Shown here in pieces: positions 1 through 9,204 of a stretch of 24,772 nucleotides of DNA; the stretch's first letter is position 1; each line of letters opens with the position of its first letter. The notes under the pieces were generated by a model. The model made no database searches, was not told the DNA's origin, and was given only the letters and a program-made list of their open reading frames with translations. The translations under genes were made by a program, and so were the position numbers. The stretch comes from an uncultured Clostridia bacterium (GTDB taxonomy: Bacteria > Bacillota > Clostridia > TANB77 > CAG-508), in assembly GCA_934167165.1 (NCBI GenBank), contig CAKPKG010000020.1:1-24772 (forward strand), given 5' to 3'.

Positions 1-19
1 AATATTTAGGAGGTAAAAG

Positions 20-1681
20 ATGGAAGATATCGATATCGCAAGACAAGCAAAATTACAAAACATAACAAAGGTAGCAGAAAAACTAGGAATAGAGGAAGAT
101 TATTTAGAACAATATGGAAAATACAAAGCAAAAATTTCAAACGAATTATATGAAAAACTAAAAGATAAAAAAGACGGAAAGTTAATACTTGTAACATCTA
201 TAAACCCAACACCACTAGGAGAAGGAAAAACCACTATATCAATAGGACTAGCTGATGGACTATCTAAAATAAATAAAAAAGCTATACTTGCGTTAAGAGA
301 ACCATCATTAGGACCAGTATTTGGAATAAAAGGTGGAGCAACGGGTGGAGGATATGTTCAAGTTGCTCCAATGGAAGAAATAAATCTTCACTTTACAGGA
401 GATATACATGCAATAACATCAGCAAACAATTTACTTTCAGCATTAATAGATAATCACATTTTCCAAGGAAATGAATTAGGATTTGATAAAGTAATTTGGA
501 AAAGGTGTGTAGATTTAAATGATAGAGCATTAAGAAAAGTAGAAATATGTTTATCAGGAGAAAAAAATGCAGTTCCAAGAGAAGATGGATTTGATATAAC
601 GGTTGCATCAGAAATAATGGCAATATTTTGTTTAGCAAAAGATTTAAAAGATTTAAGAACAAGAATTGGAAATATAGTAGTAGGATATAATAAAAATGGA
701 GAAGAAATAAGAGCAAAAGATTTAAAGGCAGAAGGCGCAATGACAGTACTTTTAAAAGATGCTATTAAACCAAATCTAGTTCAAACATTAGAAAATACTC
801 CAGCATTAATACATGGTGGTCCATTTGCAAATATTGCACATGGATGTAATAGTGTAATAGCTACAAAAATGGGAATGAAGCTTGCAGATTATTGCATTAC
901 AGAAGCTGGCTTTGGTGCAGATTTAGGAGCAGAAAAGTTTTTGAATATTAAATGCAGAAACTTACCTAAAACACCAGATGCAGTTGTGTGTGTAGCAACA
1001 ATAAAAGCATTAAAATATCATGGAGGAATGCCAATAGAAGATATAAAAGAAGAATCTATAGAATATCTAGAAAAAGGAGTTCATAATCTATTAAAACATA
1101 TAGAAAATTTAAAAGATGTATTTGATTTAAATGTAATAGTTGGAATAAATAAGTACATAACAGATACAGATAAAGAAATAGAATATTTAAAAAGTAAGTT
1201 AGAAGAAAAAGGTGTAAATATAAGTTTAGTAGAAGCTTGGGCAAAAGGTGGAGAAGGAGCAATAGATTTAGCAGAGAAAATAGTAGATTTATGTGACAAG
1301 CCATCAGACTTTAAATATTGTTATGAATTAAATGACAGTATAAAAGAAAAAATAGAAAAAATAGCAACAAAAATATATGGAGCAGAAGGAGTAGAATACA
1401 GTGAAGAAGCAGAGAAAACAATACAAGGTTTAGAGAAAAATGGTTATGGAAATATGCCAGTTTGCATAGCAAAAACACAGTATTCATTTTCTGATGACGC
1501 TAAAAACTTATTATGTATAGAGCCATTTAAAATTCATGTAAAGAATGTAATACTAAAAACAGGAGCTGGCTTCATAGTAATACTTACAGGAAATATATTT
1601 ACAATGCCAGGGCTTCCAAAAGTTCCAGCATCAGAAAAAATAGACATAGACGAAAATGGAAATATAGTAGGAATATTCTAA
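20..1681 (+). CDS. fhs: Formate--tetrahydrofolate ligase
   Basis: ATP-dependent ligation of formate to tetrahydrofolate, giving 10-formyl-THF in cytosolic one-carbon metabolism. The product is 553 aa, the usual full length for the family. The P-loop TPLGEGKT lies at residues 64-71. The family signature GIKGGATGGGY is at about 102-112 and the second signature VATIKALKYHGG at about 325-336. The start ATG at 20 has AGGAGGT just upstream. CGG occurs three times inside the gene (175, 342, 600) but always out of frame, and the reading frame is intact. It is followed by a terminator hairpin at 1691-1733. The assignment is secure from sequence motifs. Confidence 0.98.
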   Translation: MEDIDIARQAKLQNITKVAEKLGIEEDYLEQYGKYKAKISNELYEKLKDKKDGKLILVTSINPTPLGEGKTTISIGLADGLSKINKKAILALREPSLGPVFGIKGGATGGGYVQVAPMEEINLHFTGDIHAITSANNLLSALIDNHIFQGNELGFDKVIWKRCVDLNDRALRKVEICLSGEKNAVPREDGFDITVASEIMAIFCLAKDLKDLRTRIGNIVVGYNKNGEEIRAKDLKAEGAMTVLLKDAIKPNLVQTLENTPALIHGGPFANIAHGCNSVIATKMGMKLADYCITEAGFGADLGAEKFLNIKCRNLPKTPDAVVCVATIKALKYHGGMPIEDIKEESIEYLEKGVHNLLKHIENLKDVFDLNVIVGINKYITDTDKEIEYLKSKLEEKGVNISLVEAWAKGGEGAIDLAEKIVDLCDKPSDFKYCYELNDSIKEKIEKIATKIYGAEGVEYSEEAEKTIQGLEKNGYGNMPVCIAKTQYSFSDDAKNLLCIEPFKIHVKNVILKTGAGFIVILTGNIFTMPGLPKVPASEKIDIDENGNIVGIF

Positions 1682-1690
1682 AAATTTCAT

Positions 1691-1733
1691 AAAAAAATCA
1701 CTTTTGGAAATAATATTTTCAAGGTGATTTTTT
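1691..1733 (+). terminator. Terminator hairpin after fhs that contains the RBS of the next gene
   Basis: An AAAAAATCACTT arm pairs with AAGGTGATTTTTT (one bulge) and ends in a T-rich run. The right arm also holds AAGGTGAT, the only plausible ribosome binding site for the ATG at 1734. Folding of the hairpin would therefore both end fhs transcription and hide the next start from the ribosome. Confidence 0.7.
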
Positions 1734-2442
1734 ATGTTTAAAATTTTAAAAAATAAAAGAAAAATAAACATTATTTTAATAGTTATTTTAATAATTTCTA
1801 CAATTGCATATTTAGGATACAATATATTTTTTAGAGAAGATACTAACTCTTCATATGCACTTTCAAAGTATGGTTCTAGAGGCGATGAAGTAAAACAAAT
1901 ACAAACAAAATTAAAAAGATGGGGTTACTATTATGGAAATGTAGATGGAATTTACGGTTCGCAAACTCTTTCTGCAGTAAAATGGTTTCAGTCTAAAAAT
2001 GGATTAACGGTAGATCGGAATAGCAGGCCAAAAAACACTTGCTGCAATGGGAATAAACTCTTCAAGTTCTTCAAATACAACTACAAATTCAAGTTCTGAC
2101 TTAAATTTACTTTCACATTTAGTATATGCAGAAGCAAGAGGAGAACCATATTCTGGGCAGGTCGCAGTAGCTTCAGTTGTATTAAATAGAGTAAAAAATT
2201 CATCATTTCCAAATACAGTTGCAGGAGTTATATACGAAAGAGGAGCATTTTCAGTTGTAAGTGATGGACAAATAAACCTAACACCAAATGAAACAGCAAA
2301 AAAAGCGGCACAAGATGCAATAAATGGATGGGATCCATCATATGGAGCAATATATTATTTTAACCCAAACACAGCAACAAGCGCGTGGATTTGGTCAAGA
2401 CCAGTAACAGTAGTGATAGGAAATCATAGGTTTTGTAAGTAA
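1734..2442 (+). CDS. sleB: SleB-type spore cortex/cell-wall hydrolase, read through a +1 shift at CGG 2016
   Basis: Predicted cortex-lytic hydrolase acting on peptidoglycan outside the membrane. In order: an N-terminal membrane anchor at about residues 11-31; a PG-binding domain from GSRGDEVKQIQTKL to GIAGQKTLAAMGI; a Ser/Asn/Thr-rich linker; and a hydrolase_2 (SleB) domain with likely catalytic Glu133 in YAEARGE. The zero frame breaks at GAT CGG (2013-2018) and would stop at 2099. Skipping C2016 gives VDGIAG, exactly the PG-binding consensus, and joins both domains into 235 aa. Gly95 is the residue made at the shift. Read conventionally this would be called a pseudogene. Both halves look conserved and the same event recurs in other genes here. 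The gene implies a spore former or recent spore-forming ancestry. Confidence 0.88.
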
Positions 2443-2806
2443 ATTGGAATTTGTTTTATTGAGGTGAGAGGTGTGATGTGGGAGGTGTGATTTTTAGGGG
2501 CGTATTGCATACGCCCAAAAATAAATTTGTTGCAAACGATGTAGGGGCGGGCCCTCGGCGACCCAAAACATTGTAGAAATTGCTATAGCTGTAGGGGGGC
2601 AGGCCCTGTGCCTGCCCAAAAAAATGATATTAGGTGTATTCCCGCAAATTTTTTCGGGTGAATTCACAAATTGGAATTTGTTTAATTGAAGTGCGAAGTG
2701 TGAGGTGAGAAGTGCGAAGAATATGGAAAGCCTTGCAAAGCCCTGACCCTACAAATCCCACCTCCCACATCCCACCTCACACTTCGTGAAATTCCAACTT
2801 ATCTAA
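2441..2806. repeat. Composite palindromic intergenic repeat block
   Basis: This gene-free stretch holds two direct copies of AAATTGGAATTTGTTT followed by a GAGGTGAGAGGTGTGA-like arm (about 2441-2490 and 2669-2720). An inverted copy, CCTCCCACATCCCACCTC through GAAATTCCAACTT, sits at about 2759-2802. Between them lie GC-rich units GGGGCGGGCCCTC and GGGGGGCAGGCCCTG, each with a short palindrome. Related arms recur at 19829-19878 and 21470-21577, so the unit is dispersed. No ORF is supported. It could be a MITE-like or REP-like element. Confidence 0.75.
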
Positions 2807-2809
2807 TTA

Positions 2810-2838
2810 TTGACTTTTTACTAATATATTGATAATAT
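2810..2838 (+). promoter_or_regulatory. Sigma-A promoter for yqeG
   Basis: TTGACT at 2810-2815, a 17-nt spacer and TAATAT at 2833-2838, placed 22 nt before the yqeG start. Confidence 0.75.
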
Positions 2839-2860
2839 ATACACATAAATGGAGGAACGA

Positions 2861-3383
2861 ATGATATTATACCCAGATATATATTTAACAAATGTAAAAG
2901 AAATCACTGTAGAATTACTACATAAAAATAATATTAAAGGTTTATTGCTAGATGTTGATAATACACTAATAGATTTTGAACTAAAGATATTAGAAGGTGC
3001 TAAAGATTGGATTAACAATCTGAAAAAAAATAATTTTAAATTATGCATATTATCAAATACTAACAAAATAGAAAAAGTAAAAATGGTTGCAAAAGAGTTA
3101 GATATACCGTATATAAATTTTGCAAAAAAACCATTTAAAAAAGGATTTAAACGAGGAGCAGAATTGCTGAACTTGCAACCAAATCAGGTGGCTGTTGTAG
3201 GGGATCAAATAATGACAGATGTACTTCGGTGGAAACAGAATGAAAATGTTTACAATCCTTACAAAGCCATTAGGCAAAAAAGATATATTTATTACAAGAG
3301 TAAAAAGGCCTTTAGAAAATATAATAATTAAAAGATATTTAAAAAGGCAAGAAAGAAAGCAGGAGAAGAAAGATGTATTTTAA
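2861..3383 (+). CDS. yqeG: YqeG family HAD phosphatase, read through a +1 shift at CGG 3227
   Basis: Small HAD-superfamily phosphatase of the YqeG type. Visible motifs are DVDNTLID (nucleophile Asp), SNT (motif II), a Lys-rich segment, and VVGDQIMTDVL (motif IV). GGAGG at 2851-2855 favours ATG 2861 over ATG 2849. The zero frame departs from the family at CTT CGG TGG and stops at 3331. Skipping C3227 yields TDVLGGNRMKMFTIL and a normal YqeG C-terminus to the stop at 3381-3383. That gives 173 aa, the family's usual size. Gly123 is made at the shift. The shifted end overlaps the next gene's ATG (3373) by 11 nt, as expected for a coupled operon; the unshifted end leaves a gap. Confidence 0.93.
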
Positions 3384-4119
3384 TGATGTACATATATTAT
3401 ATTATGTTTTATTTATACTAGTAGGAGGATTCATAGGGCAATTTATTGATTATGTAAGTAAATGCTTTATTAAAGAAAGAAAAATATTTACAAAAGAAAG
3501 TTTTAGTAAATATAAGAAAATAATGCTTCCAAATTATATATTAATTTTAGGAATAGCAGTTGCTTATGCAGGATTGCTATATAAATTTGGATTACATGCA
3601 GGATTTATTGAAAATTTAGATTTAATAAAATATGTAATATTAATTCCAATGCTTGCATGCGCTTTTTATGTAGATTTAAAAGAACAAATAATACCTAACA
3701 GATTAAATCTGTTAATGTTTGAAATAGGATTAGTATTTGTATTTATATATGGATTTATAAATATTAATATTTCTTTAAACTTATTACTTGGAATGTTTGC
3801 TGGTGGTGGAATATTCTTATTTATAACATTAATAGGAGGACTTATTGCAGGAAAAGAAGCAATGGGAATGGGAGACGTAAAATTAATGGGAGCATTAGGA
3901 TTGTTCTTTGGATTGCAAAGTATTGTTCTAATATCAGTTTTAGCATTTTTAATAGGAGCAATAGCAAGTATTGTTTTTATGATAATAAAAAGAAAAGGTA
4001 CAGATACATACATACCATTTGGCCCATTTATTGTACTAGCATCAGTTATAACAATTTTTGTGCCATTTAGCACTTTATTTACTATTCTAATGAAAATATT
4101 TTCTTTAGGAATGTATTAA
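3373..4119 (+). CDS. Type 4 prepilin peptidase (A24 family)
   Basis: Membrane aspartyl protease that removes prepilin/pseudopilin leaders. The product is 248 aa with about seven hydrophobic segments. The two catalytic aspartate motifs are visible: VDLKEQIIPNRLN (about residue 100) and GMGDVKLMGALG (about residue 173). The N-terminal cysteine-bearing methylase region of larger PilD proteins is reduced here. The start at ATG 3373 has AGGAGAAG upstream, inside the last codons of the shifted yqeG frame. It shares an operon with yqeG. No pilin genes lie in the window, so the substrate is unknown. Confidence 0.88.
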   Translation: MYFNDVHILYYVLFILVGGFIGQFIDYVSKCFIKERKIFTKESFSKYKKIMLPNYILILGIAVAYAGLLYKFGLHAGFIENLDLIKYVILIPMLACAFYVDLKEQIIPNRLNLLMFEIGLVFVFIYGFININISLNLLLGMFAGGGIFLFITLIGGLIAGKEAMGMGDVKLMGALGLFFGLQSIVLISVLAFLIGAIASIVFMIIKRKGTDTYIPFGPFIVLASVITIFVPFSTLFTILMKIFSLGMY

Positions 4120-4172
4120 AAACAGACCGTTTATTTACCACAACAAATTATATTTAGAAAGAGGGTGGGTTT

Positions 4173-5234
4173 ATGAATTATAAAATGCGTGCTTTAAGAG
4201 AAAGAATGAAAAATTTAAATTTAGAAGGGATGATAGTAACTAATCCAATTAATATTAGGTATTTAACAAACATTACTTCTGAAGGAACTTTATTAATAAC
4301 AAGAAAAGAAAATATATTTATAACATATACAATGTACATAGAAGCTGTAAACAGTGTTCTTACTATAAATGATGACATAATAGTAATGGATTATAGAGAT
4401 ATAAGTAAAGAAGAATATGAGAACTTTTTTACTTTTTGCGAAAACGTAGGTTTTGAAGAAAATCATGTAACATATGAGCAATATAAAAATATAAAACAAA
4501 GGTACAAGACTAATAACCTAGTGGAAACAGAAGGAATAATAGAAAAACAGAGAATAATTAAAGATGAAGAAGAAATAGATAAAATAAAAAAAGCATGTGA
4601 AATTACAGACAATTGTTTTACGCATTTATTAGATTATATAAAAATTGGAATGACAGAAAAGCAAATTGCTTTAGAAATAGAAATGTATTTTAAAACACAT
4701 GGCGCAGATGGAGTTTCATTTGATCCAATAGTAGCAATAGGAGAAAATTCTTCAATTCCACATTGGGTACCAGGAAACAGAAAAGTAGAAATGGCAGATC
4801 CAATCTTAATAGATATGGGGTGTGTATATAAAGGTTATTGTTCAGATATGACAAGAACAATATTTATGGGATGTATACTAGAAGAAATAAAACCAGTATA
4901 TGATTTAGCTTTGAAAAATCTTGAACTTTCAACAAAAGAAATAACAGATGGATACACAATAAAAACAGCAGCAAATATGGTTGAAAGCGATTTTAAAGTA
5001 AATGGATATAATTTAATTCATGCATTAGGTCATGGAGTAGGATTAGAAGTTCATGAATTACCATACATTAGACTAAAAAATGAAGCAATCTTTAAAGAAA
5101 ATATGGTTATTGCAGATGAACCAGGAATATATTTACCAGGAAAATATGGAATAAGGATAGAGGATACACTATTAGTTACAAAAGATGGTTCAGAAAGATT
5201 AACAAAATCAGAGAGAGGATATGTAGTTATATAA
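4173..5234 (+). CDS. pepP: M24 family Xaa-Pro aminopeptidase/dipeptidase
   Basis: Dinuclear-metal peptidase that removes N-terminal residues preceding proline, in the cytosol. The product is 353 aa: an N-terminal creatinase-like domain at about 1-130, then a pita-bread domain. Likely metal ligands sit in LIDMGCVYKGYCSDMTRT (two Asp), HALGHGVGLEVHE (His), DEPGIY (Glu) and GIRIEDT (Glu). In many Clostridia a gene like this lies directly before efp; here two extra genes separate them. Start ATG 4173 follows GAGGGTGGG. The exact substrate class within M24 cannot be read from sequence, so the symbol is tentative. Confidence 0.88.
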   Translation: MNYKMRALRERMKNLNLEGMIVTNPINIRYLTNITSEGTLLITRKENIFITYTMYIEAVNSVLTINDDIIVMDYRDISKEEYENFFTFCENVGFEENHVTYEQYKNIKQRYKTNNLVETEGIIEKQRIIKDEEEIDKIKKACEITDNCFTHLLDYIKIGMTEKQIALEIEMYFKTHGADGVSFDPIVAIGENSSIPHWVPGNRKVEMADPILIDMGCVYKGYCSDMTRTIFMGCILEEIKPVYDLALKNLELSTKEITDGYTIKTAANMVESDFKVNGYNLIHALGHGVGLEVHELPYIRLKNEAIFKENMVIADEPGIYLPGKYGIRIEDTLLVTKDGSERLTKSERGYVVI

Positions 5235-5245
5235 GTAATGTTAAA

Positions 5246-5280
5246 AAAACCAATAAAATTTAAAACATTTTATTGGTTTT
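5246..5280 (+). terminator. Intrinsic terminator after the M24 peptidase
   Basis: Perfect 14-bp inverted repeat AAAACCAATAAAAT (5246-5259) / ATTTTATTGGTTTT (5267-5280), ending in T residues. Confidence 0.85.
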
Positions 5281-5349
5281 CTATTAAATAAAAACAATAT
5301 AATTACTATTATATTGAAATTTACTCATCTTATTCGCAAATTATAATAG

Positions 5350-5378
5350 TTGCAAAAATAGGAAAAATAAGGTATAAT
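5350..5378 (+). promoter_or_regulatory. Sigma-A promoter for the 768-aa gene
   Basis: TTGCAA at 5350-5355, a 17-nt spacer and TATAAT at 5373-5378, shortly before AGGAGG (5401-5406) and ATG 5412. Confidence 0.8.
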
Positions 5379-5411
5379 ATTTACATAATGTGTTTTAATA
5401 AGGAGGAACTT

Positions 5412-7718
5412 ATGAAGACAATAGATGAGTATACTGTACTAGAACTTATAGAAAGATACAAAGATGTAATAGGAGAAGATATTGAAAACTTTTTATGCGA
5501 CACTATATATGAGGGAAGACATACAGAAGAGTTAAAGGAAGCAATAGGGATAAAAGCAATAATAAAAAATGATAAAAAAGCTAGAATAAAAGCTGTTTAT
5601 AGCGTGCTTGAAGAGTTATTTGGAAATGTTAAAGAAATTAATGAAAGTGCAGATTTAAAAAAAGATTTGTTAGCTCAAATAATTGAAAGATATCCAGACA
5701 GAATAAAAGCAAGAACAAAAAAAGAAATGAAAGAGCTTATACTGGAAGGAAAAAGTGCAGAAGTATATAAATATCCAAGTAAGAAATATAAAGGAGTAGA
5801 TGAATATAAAATAATTACAGATGAAGAACCTAAAAGCACAGAATCTATATATGATTCACGCGAAAGAAGGTTTTTTGAACAGGTTATAGATGAAGTTAGC
5901 ATAAATGATTTAGAAGCAGTAATTAAATCAAAATACAAAGAAAGATTAATGGATGTAATTATGAAAAAAGTTTCAACAAATTATTTCTTAGAAAAAAAGA
6001 AAATTACACCCAAAGAATATCTAGAGCTATATAAACGAGGTAGACAAGAAGATGATCAAGAAAGAGTTGTAATTGAATTTAGTCAAGAAAATGCAGAAAG
6101 AGATGTAAATCAAATATTAAGAGAATATTTAAAAACAAATTTTCATTTAGTAGATCAAGAAACTTTATTACTTAATGCAGCAGCAAAGCTAATGCTAGGA
6201 ATTAGATTAATACAAGGCGAAAAGATATGTAATGTAAGTATTAGGGATGTAGCTAAAGGTGAAGAAACAGAGAAAATACAGGCGAGTATAATATCATTAG
6301 AGAGAATTAGTAGAGAATTAAAAAAGAACAAGTATTCACGTGATGTGGTTTATAATGTAAAAGATGAAAATGGACAGAAAATTATAACAACTGATAAACA
6401 AGGAATAGATGATTTTTTAGAAAAATGTACCGATACAAAATATTTATCGGATGAATATATAGAAAAATTACATGAAGATTTGAGCAAAGGTATTATTCCA
6501 GAAGATATTGAAGAATTAAGAATTGCAGGAGTAGACGTGGCAGATGTAATAAATGTTATGGATAATTATGAAGAAAACCAAAGAAAAAAAGAGAAAGAAC
6601 ACTTATTAGAAACAGCAAAAGAATTAACAAATTATCTAAAACAAAATGGAAAAATAGATAGTGAGCACATAATTAAACTATATATGGATGGAAATGTAAG
6701 TCTTAATTTGCTAGGAGCAGTGGATATATCAGATCTTTCAAAGGAATATTTTGAAGACAAACTATTAGAAGTGTTTGGAGAAAATGTTTTTATAAATAAT
6801 GAAGAAACAAACAACAGAATCAAAAAATATGGAAATCTATATTCTATGCTAAGAGAAAAAGGACAAATAGATACAACAACAGATCAAATAGTAGAGAAAC
6901 TATCAGAAGTATTTGGAGAAGAGTTTATACCAGGAATAATTGATGACTTATATAAGATGAAAATAGCAAACATGCAAGATGGATTACAATGGCTAGGAGG
7001 AGAATTTTTAACAGAGCTATACAAACAAGAAAATTTGAGACCTGTTGAAATAAGAAGACTATATAATGAAGGAACTATAAATTTTGAAGACTTAACTTCA
7101 ATGGTTAAATTATTAAATGATAACACAGAACAATTTATGGTAATTAGCAGTTTGTTTCCAGAGGCTGAAAGTATTGAAACAAGACAAGAACTTTTTAAAG
7201 AATGTCTTGATTTAGGAGATTCATTAAAAGAAGATGATAAAGGAACGAAAAGAAAAAAAGGAGAAAAAATAGAAAGTGAATATAATCAGTACATAACAGA
7301 TCCAGGAGAAAGATTTAAAGTAGTACAATTATTAGATAAAGAGTATTCATTAAAAATGACTTCAGATGGTCATGCTATAATGCATTTACCAAGCCGTGGA
7401 AAAGTATTTATAGAAAAAATGCTAGATAAAGATGGAAACCCATATTATGGAGCTGCAACATATATTGTAGATAAGGAATACTTTGAAAAAAATGAAGATA
7501 TGATAGTGATAGAAGACAAAATAAAAAGAAGCAAATTAAGTCAAAATAGCGAATCAAAATCAATAGAAAGAGTAATACATTCACCTACTGGTTGGGGAAA
7601 AGGTATTAAAAGAATTTTTGAAATTAATGAAGAAACAAGAACTCCAGAAGAATTACAGGAAATAGAAGATGCAATAAAATCAGTAGAAGAAAGCAGAAGA
7701 AAAATTGAAAGGGAATAA
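5412..7718 (+). CDS. Large helical protein of unknown function
   Basis: I do not recognise this 768-aa protein. Start ATG 5412 has AGGAGG at the right distance; the in-frame ATG 5388 has no ribosome binding site. There is no signal peptide or membrane segment. The sequence is charged and helical. It has recurring short motifs of the form LY-x2-G-x-I/V-x3-L (IKLYMDGNVSLNLL, IRRLYNEGTINFEDL) spread over residues 410-580, suggesting repeated helical units. A distinct C-terminal region (about 635-740) contains HAIMHLPSRGK and SPTGWGKGIKRIF and may be a folded domain. It has its own promoter and is followed one nucleotide later by the next gene, so the two are probably co-expressed. It contains no in-frame CGG. 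Confidence 0.8.
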   Translation: MKTIDEYTVLELIERYKDVIGEDIENFLCDTIYEGRHTEELKEAIGIKAIIKNDKKARIKAVYSVLEELFGNVKEINESADLKKDLLAQIIERYPDRIKARTKKEMKELILEGKSAEVYKYPSKKYKGVDEYKIITDEEPKSTESIYDSRERRFFEQVIDEVSINDLEAVIKSKYKERLMDVIMKKVSTNYFLEKKKITPKEYLELYKRGRQEDDQERVVIEFSQENAERDVNQILREYLKTNFHLVDQETLLLNAAAKLMLGIRLIQGEKICNVSIRDVAKGEETEKIQASIISLERISRELKKNKYSRDVVYNVKDENGQKIITTDKQGIDDFLEKCTDTKYLSDEYIEKLHEDLSKGIIPEDIEELRIAGVDVADVINVMDNYEENQRKKEKEHLLETAKELTNYLKQNGKIDSEHIIKLYMDGNVSLNLLGAVDISDLSKEYFEDKLLEVFGENVFINNEETNNRIKKYGNLYSMLREKGQIDTTTDQIVEKLSEVFGEEFIPGIIDDLYKMKIANMQDGLQWLGGEFLTELYKQENLRPVEIRRLYNEGTINFEDLTSMVKLLNDNTEQFMVISSLFPEAESIETRQELFKECLDLGDSLKEDDKGTKRKKGEKIESEYNQYITDPGERFKVVQLLDKEYSLKMTSDGHAIMHLPSRGKVFIEKMLDKDGNPYYGAATYIVDKEYFEKNEDMIVIEDKIKRSKLSQNSESKSIERVIHSPTGWGKGIKRIFEINEETRTPEELQEIEDAIKSVEESRRKIERE

Positions 7719-7719
7719 A

Positions 7720-8541
7720 ATGTTTGAATTTTTAGAATATAGTAATAAAGTAAAAGAGTTATATATAGGAAAAGATACAATTAACAACATTATAGAATTA
7801 TATAAAAAAGCTATTATAGAAAATGAAGAACAAATAAACAAGATATATAATATTGATAGAAAAAGTTTCAATATGGATTTTAATATAAAAAAGATAATAG
7901 ATTTGTTAGAAACATACAAAAATAAAGAACCAATTCAAAATGTAAATAAACAAGTAATATGTGTTACATATTATGCTAATCCATATATAACAATAAATTT
8001 ATGCATACAGGCATTATTAAAAAAAACTTCAATAATTGCATTAACAGAAGATGGATTGGTTAATACAAATATGATTTTAATAAAAATATTTAATCAAGTA
8101 TTAGAAGATTTTAAAATATGTAAAATGATAGACAATAAAGAACTTACTAAAGAAGAAAAAGAATATATTCTAAAAAATCAAATAAAAGTAATATGTGTTG
8201 GAAATACTAACACATATTGCTATTTTAAGAAGAATAATAAAAAGGAATTAAAATATGTTCCATTTAGGAACATGGCTATATATTGTGATGATAAAAATTA
8301 TTCAGAATTGCAATTAGAATTATATAAATACGCAGTAAAAAATGGAATAGAGGCAGAAGTGTATGATGATTTAGAAGAATTTATAGAATGCGTACAAGAT
8401 GACTATAAACTAGAGTTGATATTAGTTTTTACTAAAAATGAAAAAACTAAAGAAATCTTGGAAAAAGAATTAGAAAACGAGAAGTTATATATTAATAAAA
8501 ATCCTTTTAAAAACGAGAGTTTTAAAATAGATATAGTATAA
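7720..8541 (+). CDS. Unrecognised protein with a possible aldehyde-dehydrogenase-like segment
   Basis: Predicted 273 aa, cytosolic. ATG 7720 starts one base after the previous stop and uses AAAGGGA as its ribosome binding site; a TTG at 7705 is a poorer choice. The stretch NPYITINLCIQALLKKTSIIAL (about 87-108) resembles the segment of aldehyde dehydrogenase and glutamyl-phosphate reductase folds that begins the nucleotide-binding half. I see no catalytic cysteine motif, so an enzymatic role is unsupported. A degenerate, non-catalytic member is possible. It is probably translated together with the 768-aa gene. Confidence 0.7.
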   Translation: MFEFLEYSNKVKELYIGKDTINNIIELYKKAIIENEEQINKIYNIDRKSFNMDFNIKKIIDLLETYKNKEPIQNVNKQVICVTYYANPYITINLCIQALLKKTSIIALTEDGLVNTNMILIKIFNQVLEDFKICKMIDNKELTKEEKEYILKNQIKVICVGNTNTYCYFKKNNKKELKYVPFRNMAIYCDDKNYSELQLELYKYAVKNGIEAEVYDDLEEFIECVQDDYKLELILVFTKNEKTKEILEKELENEKLYINKNPFKNESFKIDIV

Positions 8542-8544
8542 TAC

Positions 8545-8573
8545 TTGATTTTTTCCATAAAATATATTAAAAT
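8545..8573 (+). promoter_or_regulatory. Sigma-A promoter for efp
   Basis: TTGATT at 8545-8550, a 17-nt spacer and TAAAAT at 8568-8573, 42 nt before the efp start. Confidence 0.65.
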
Positions 8574-8615
8574 AAAAAAGATTTATAGTAAAAAAATAGA
8601 AAAGAGGTATAAAAT

Positions 8616-9185
8616 ATGGCAGAAGTTTATATGGCAGGAGATGTAAGAAACGGAACAACATTTGAATTAGATGGTTCAGTATTTAAAGTAGTTGAATTTC
8701 AACACGTAAAACCAGGAAAAGGAGCAGCTTTTGTAAGAACAAAATTAAAAAACGTAATAACAGGAGCAGTTTTAGAAAAAACATTCAATCCATCAGAAAA
8801 ATTACAAGGAGCAGAAATAGAGAAAAAAGAAATGCAATATTTGTATGATGATGGAGAACTATATTATTTTATGGATAATGAAACATATGATCAATTACCA
8901 TTAAATAAACAAGATTTAGGTGATACATTAAAATACTTAAAAGAAAATATGATAGTAAAAATATTATCATTTAAAGGAAAAGTATTTGCAGTAGAACCAC
9001 CTATATTTGTTGAATTAAAAGTTACATATACAGAACCAGGATTCGCTGGAAACACAGCAGGAGCAGGACAAACAAAACCAGCAGAATTAGAAACAGGATA
9101 TACAATAAATGTACCACTATTCGTTAATACAGATGATGTAATTAGAATAGACACAAGAACTGGCGAATATATGGAAAGAATTTAA
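8616..9185 (+). CDS. efp: Translation elongation factor P
   Basis: Ribosome-binding factor that relieves stalling at polyproline stretches. The product is 189 aa with the standard three beta-barrel domains. The domain I tip is HVKPGKGAAFVRTKLKN, where the Lys in PGKG is the tip residue modified in some bacteria. The domain III signature region GDVIRIDTRTGEYMER is at the C-terminus. The start has AAAGAGGT upstream. It lies before the zinc-ribbon gene with a short gap, an arrangement common in Clostridia. One CGG (8651) is out of frame and harmless. Confidence 0.97.
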   Translation: MAEVYMAGDVRNGTTFELDGSVFKVVEFQHVKPGKGAAFVRTKLKNVITGAVLEKTFNPSEKLQGAEIEKKEMQYLYDDGELYYFMDNETYDQLPLNKQDLGDTLKYLKENMIVKILSFKGKVFAVEPPIFVELKVTYTEPGFAGNTAGAGQTKPAELETGYTINVPLFVNTDDVIRIDTRTGEYMERI

Positions 9186-9204
9186 GCTTGAAAGGAATAT
9201 AATA

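Noticed and set aside
393..740. Minus-strand ORFs inside fhs and other AT-rich genes
   Set aside because: They are Leu/Ile-rich shadows of real genes without ribosome binding sites.
7720..8541. Functional aldehyde dehydrogenase or glutamyl-phosphate reductase
   Set aside because: The protein is too short and lacks a catalytic cysteine motif; at most a degenerate fold.
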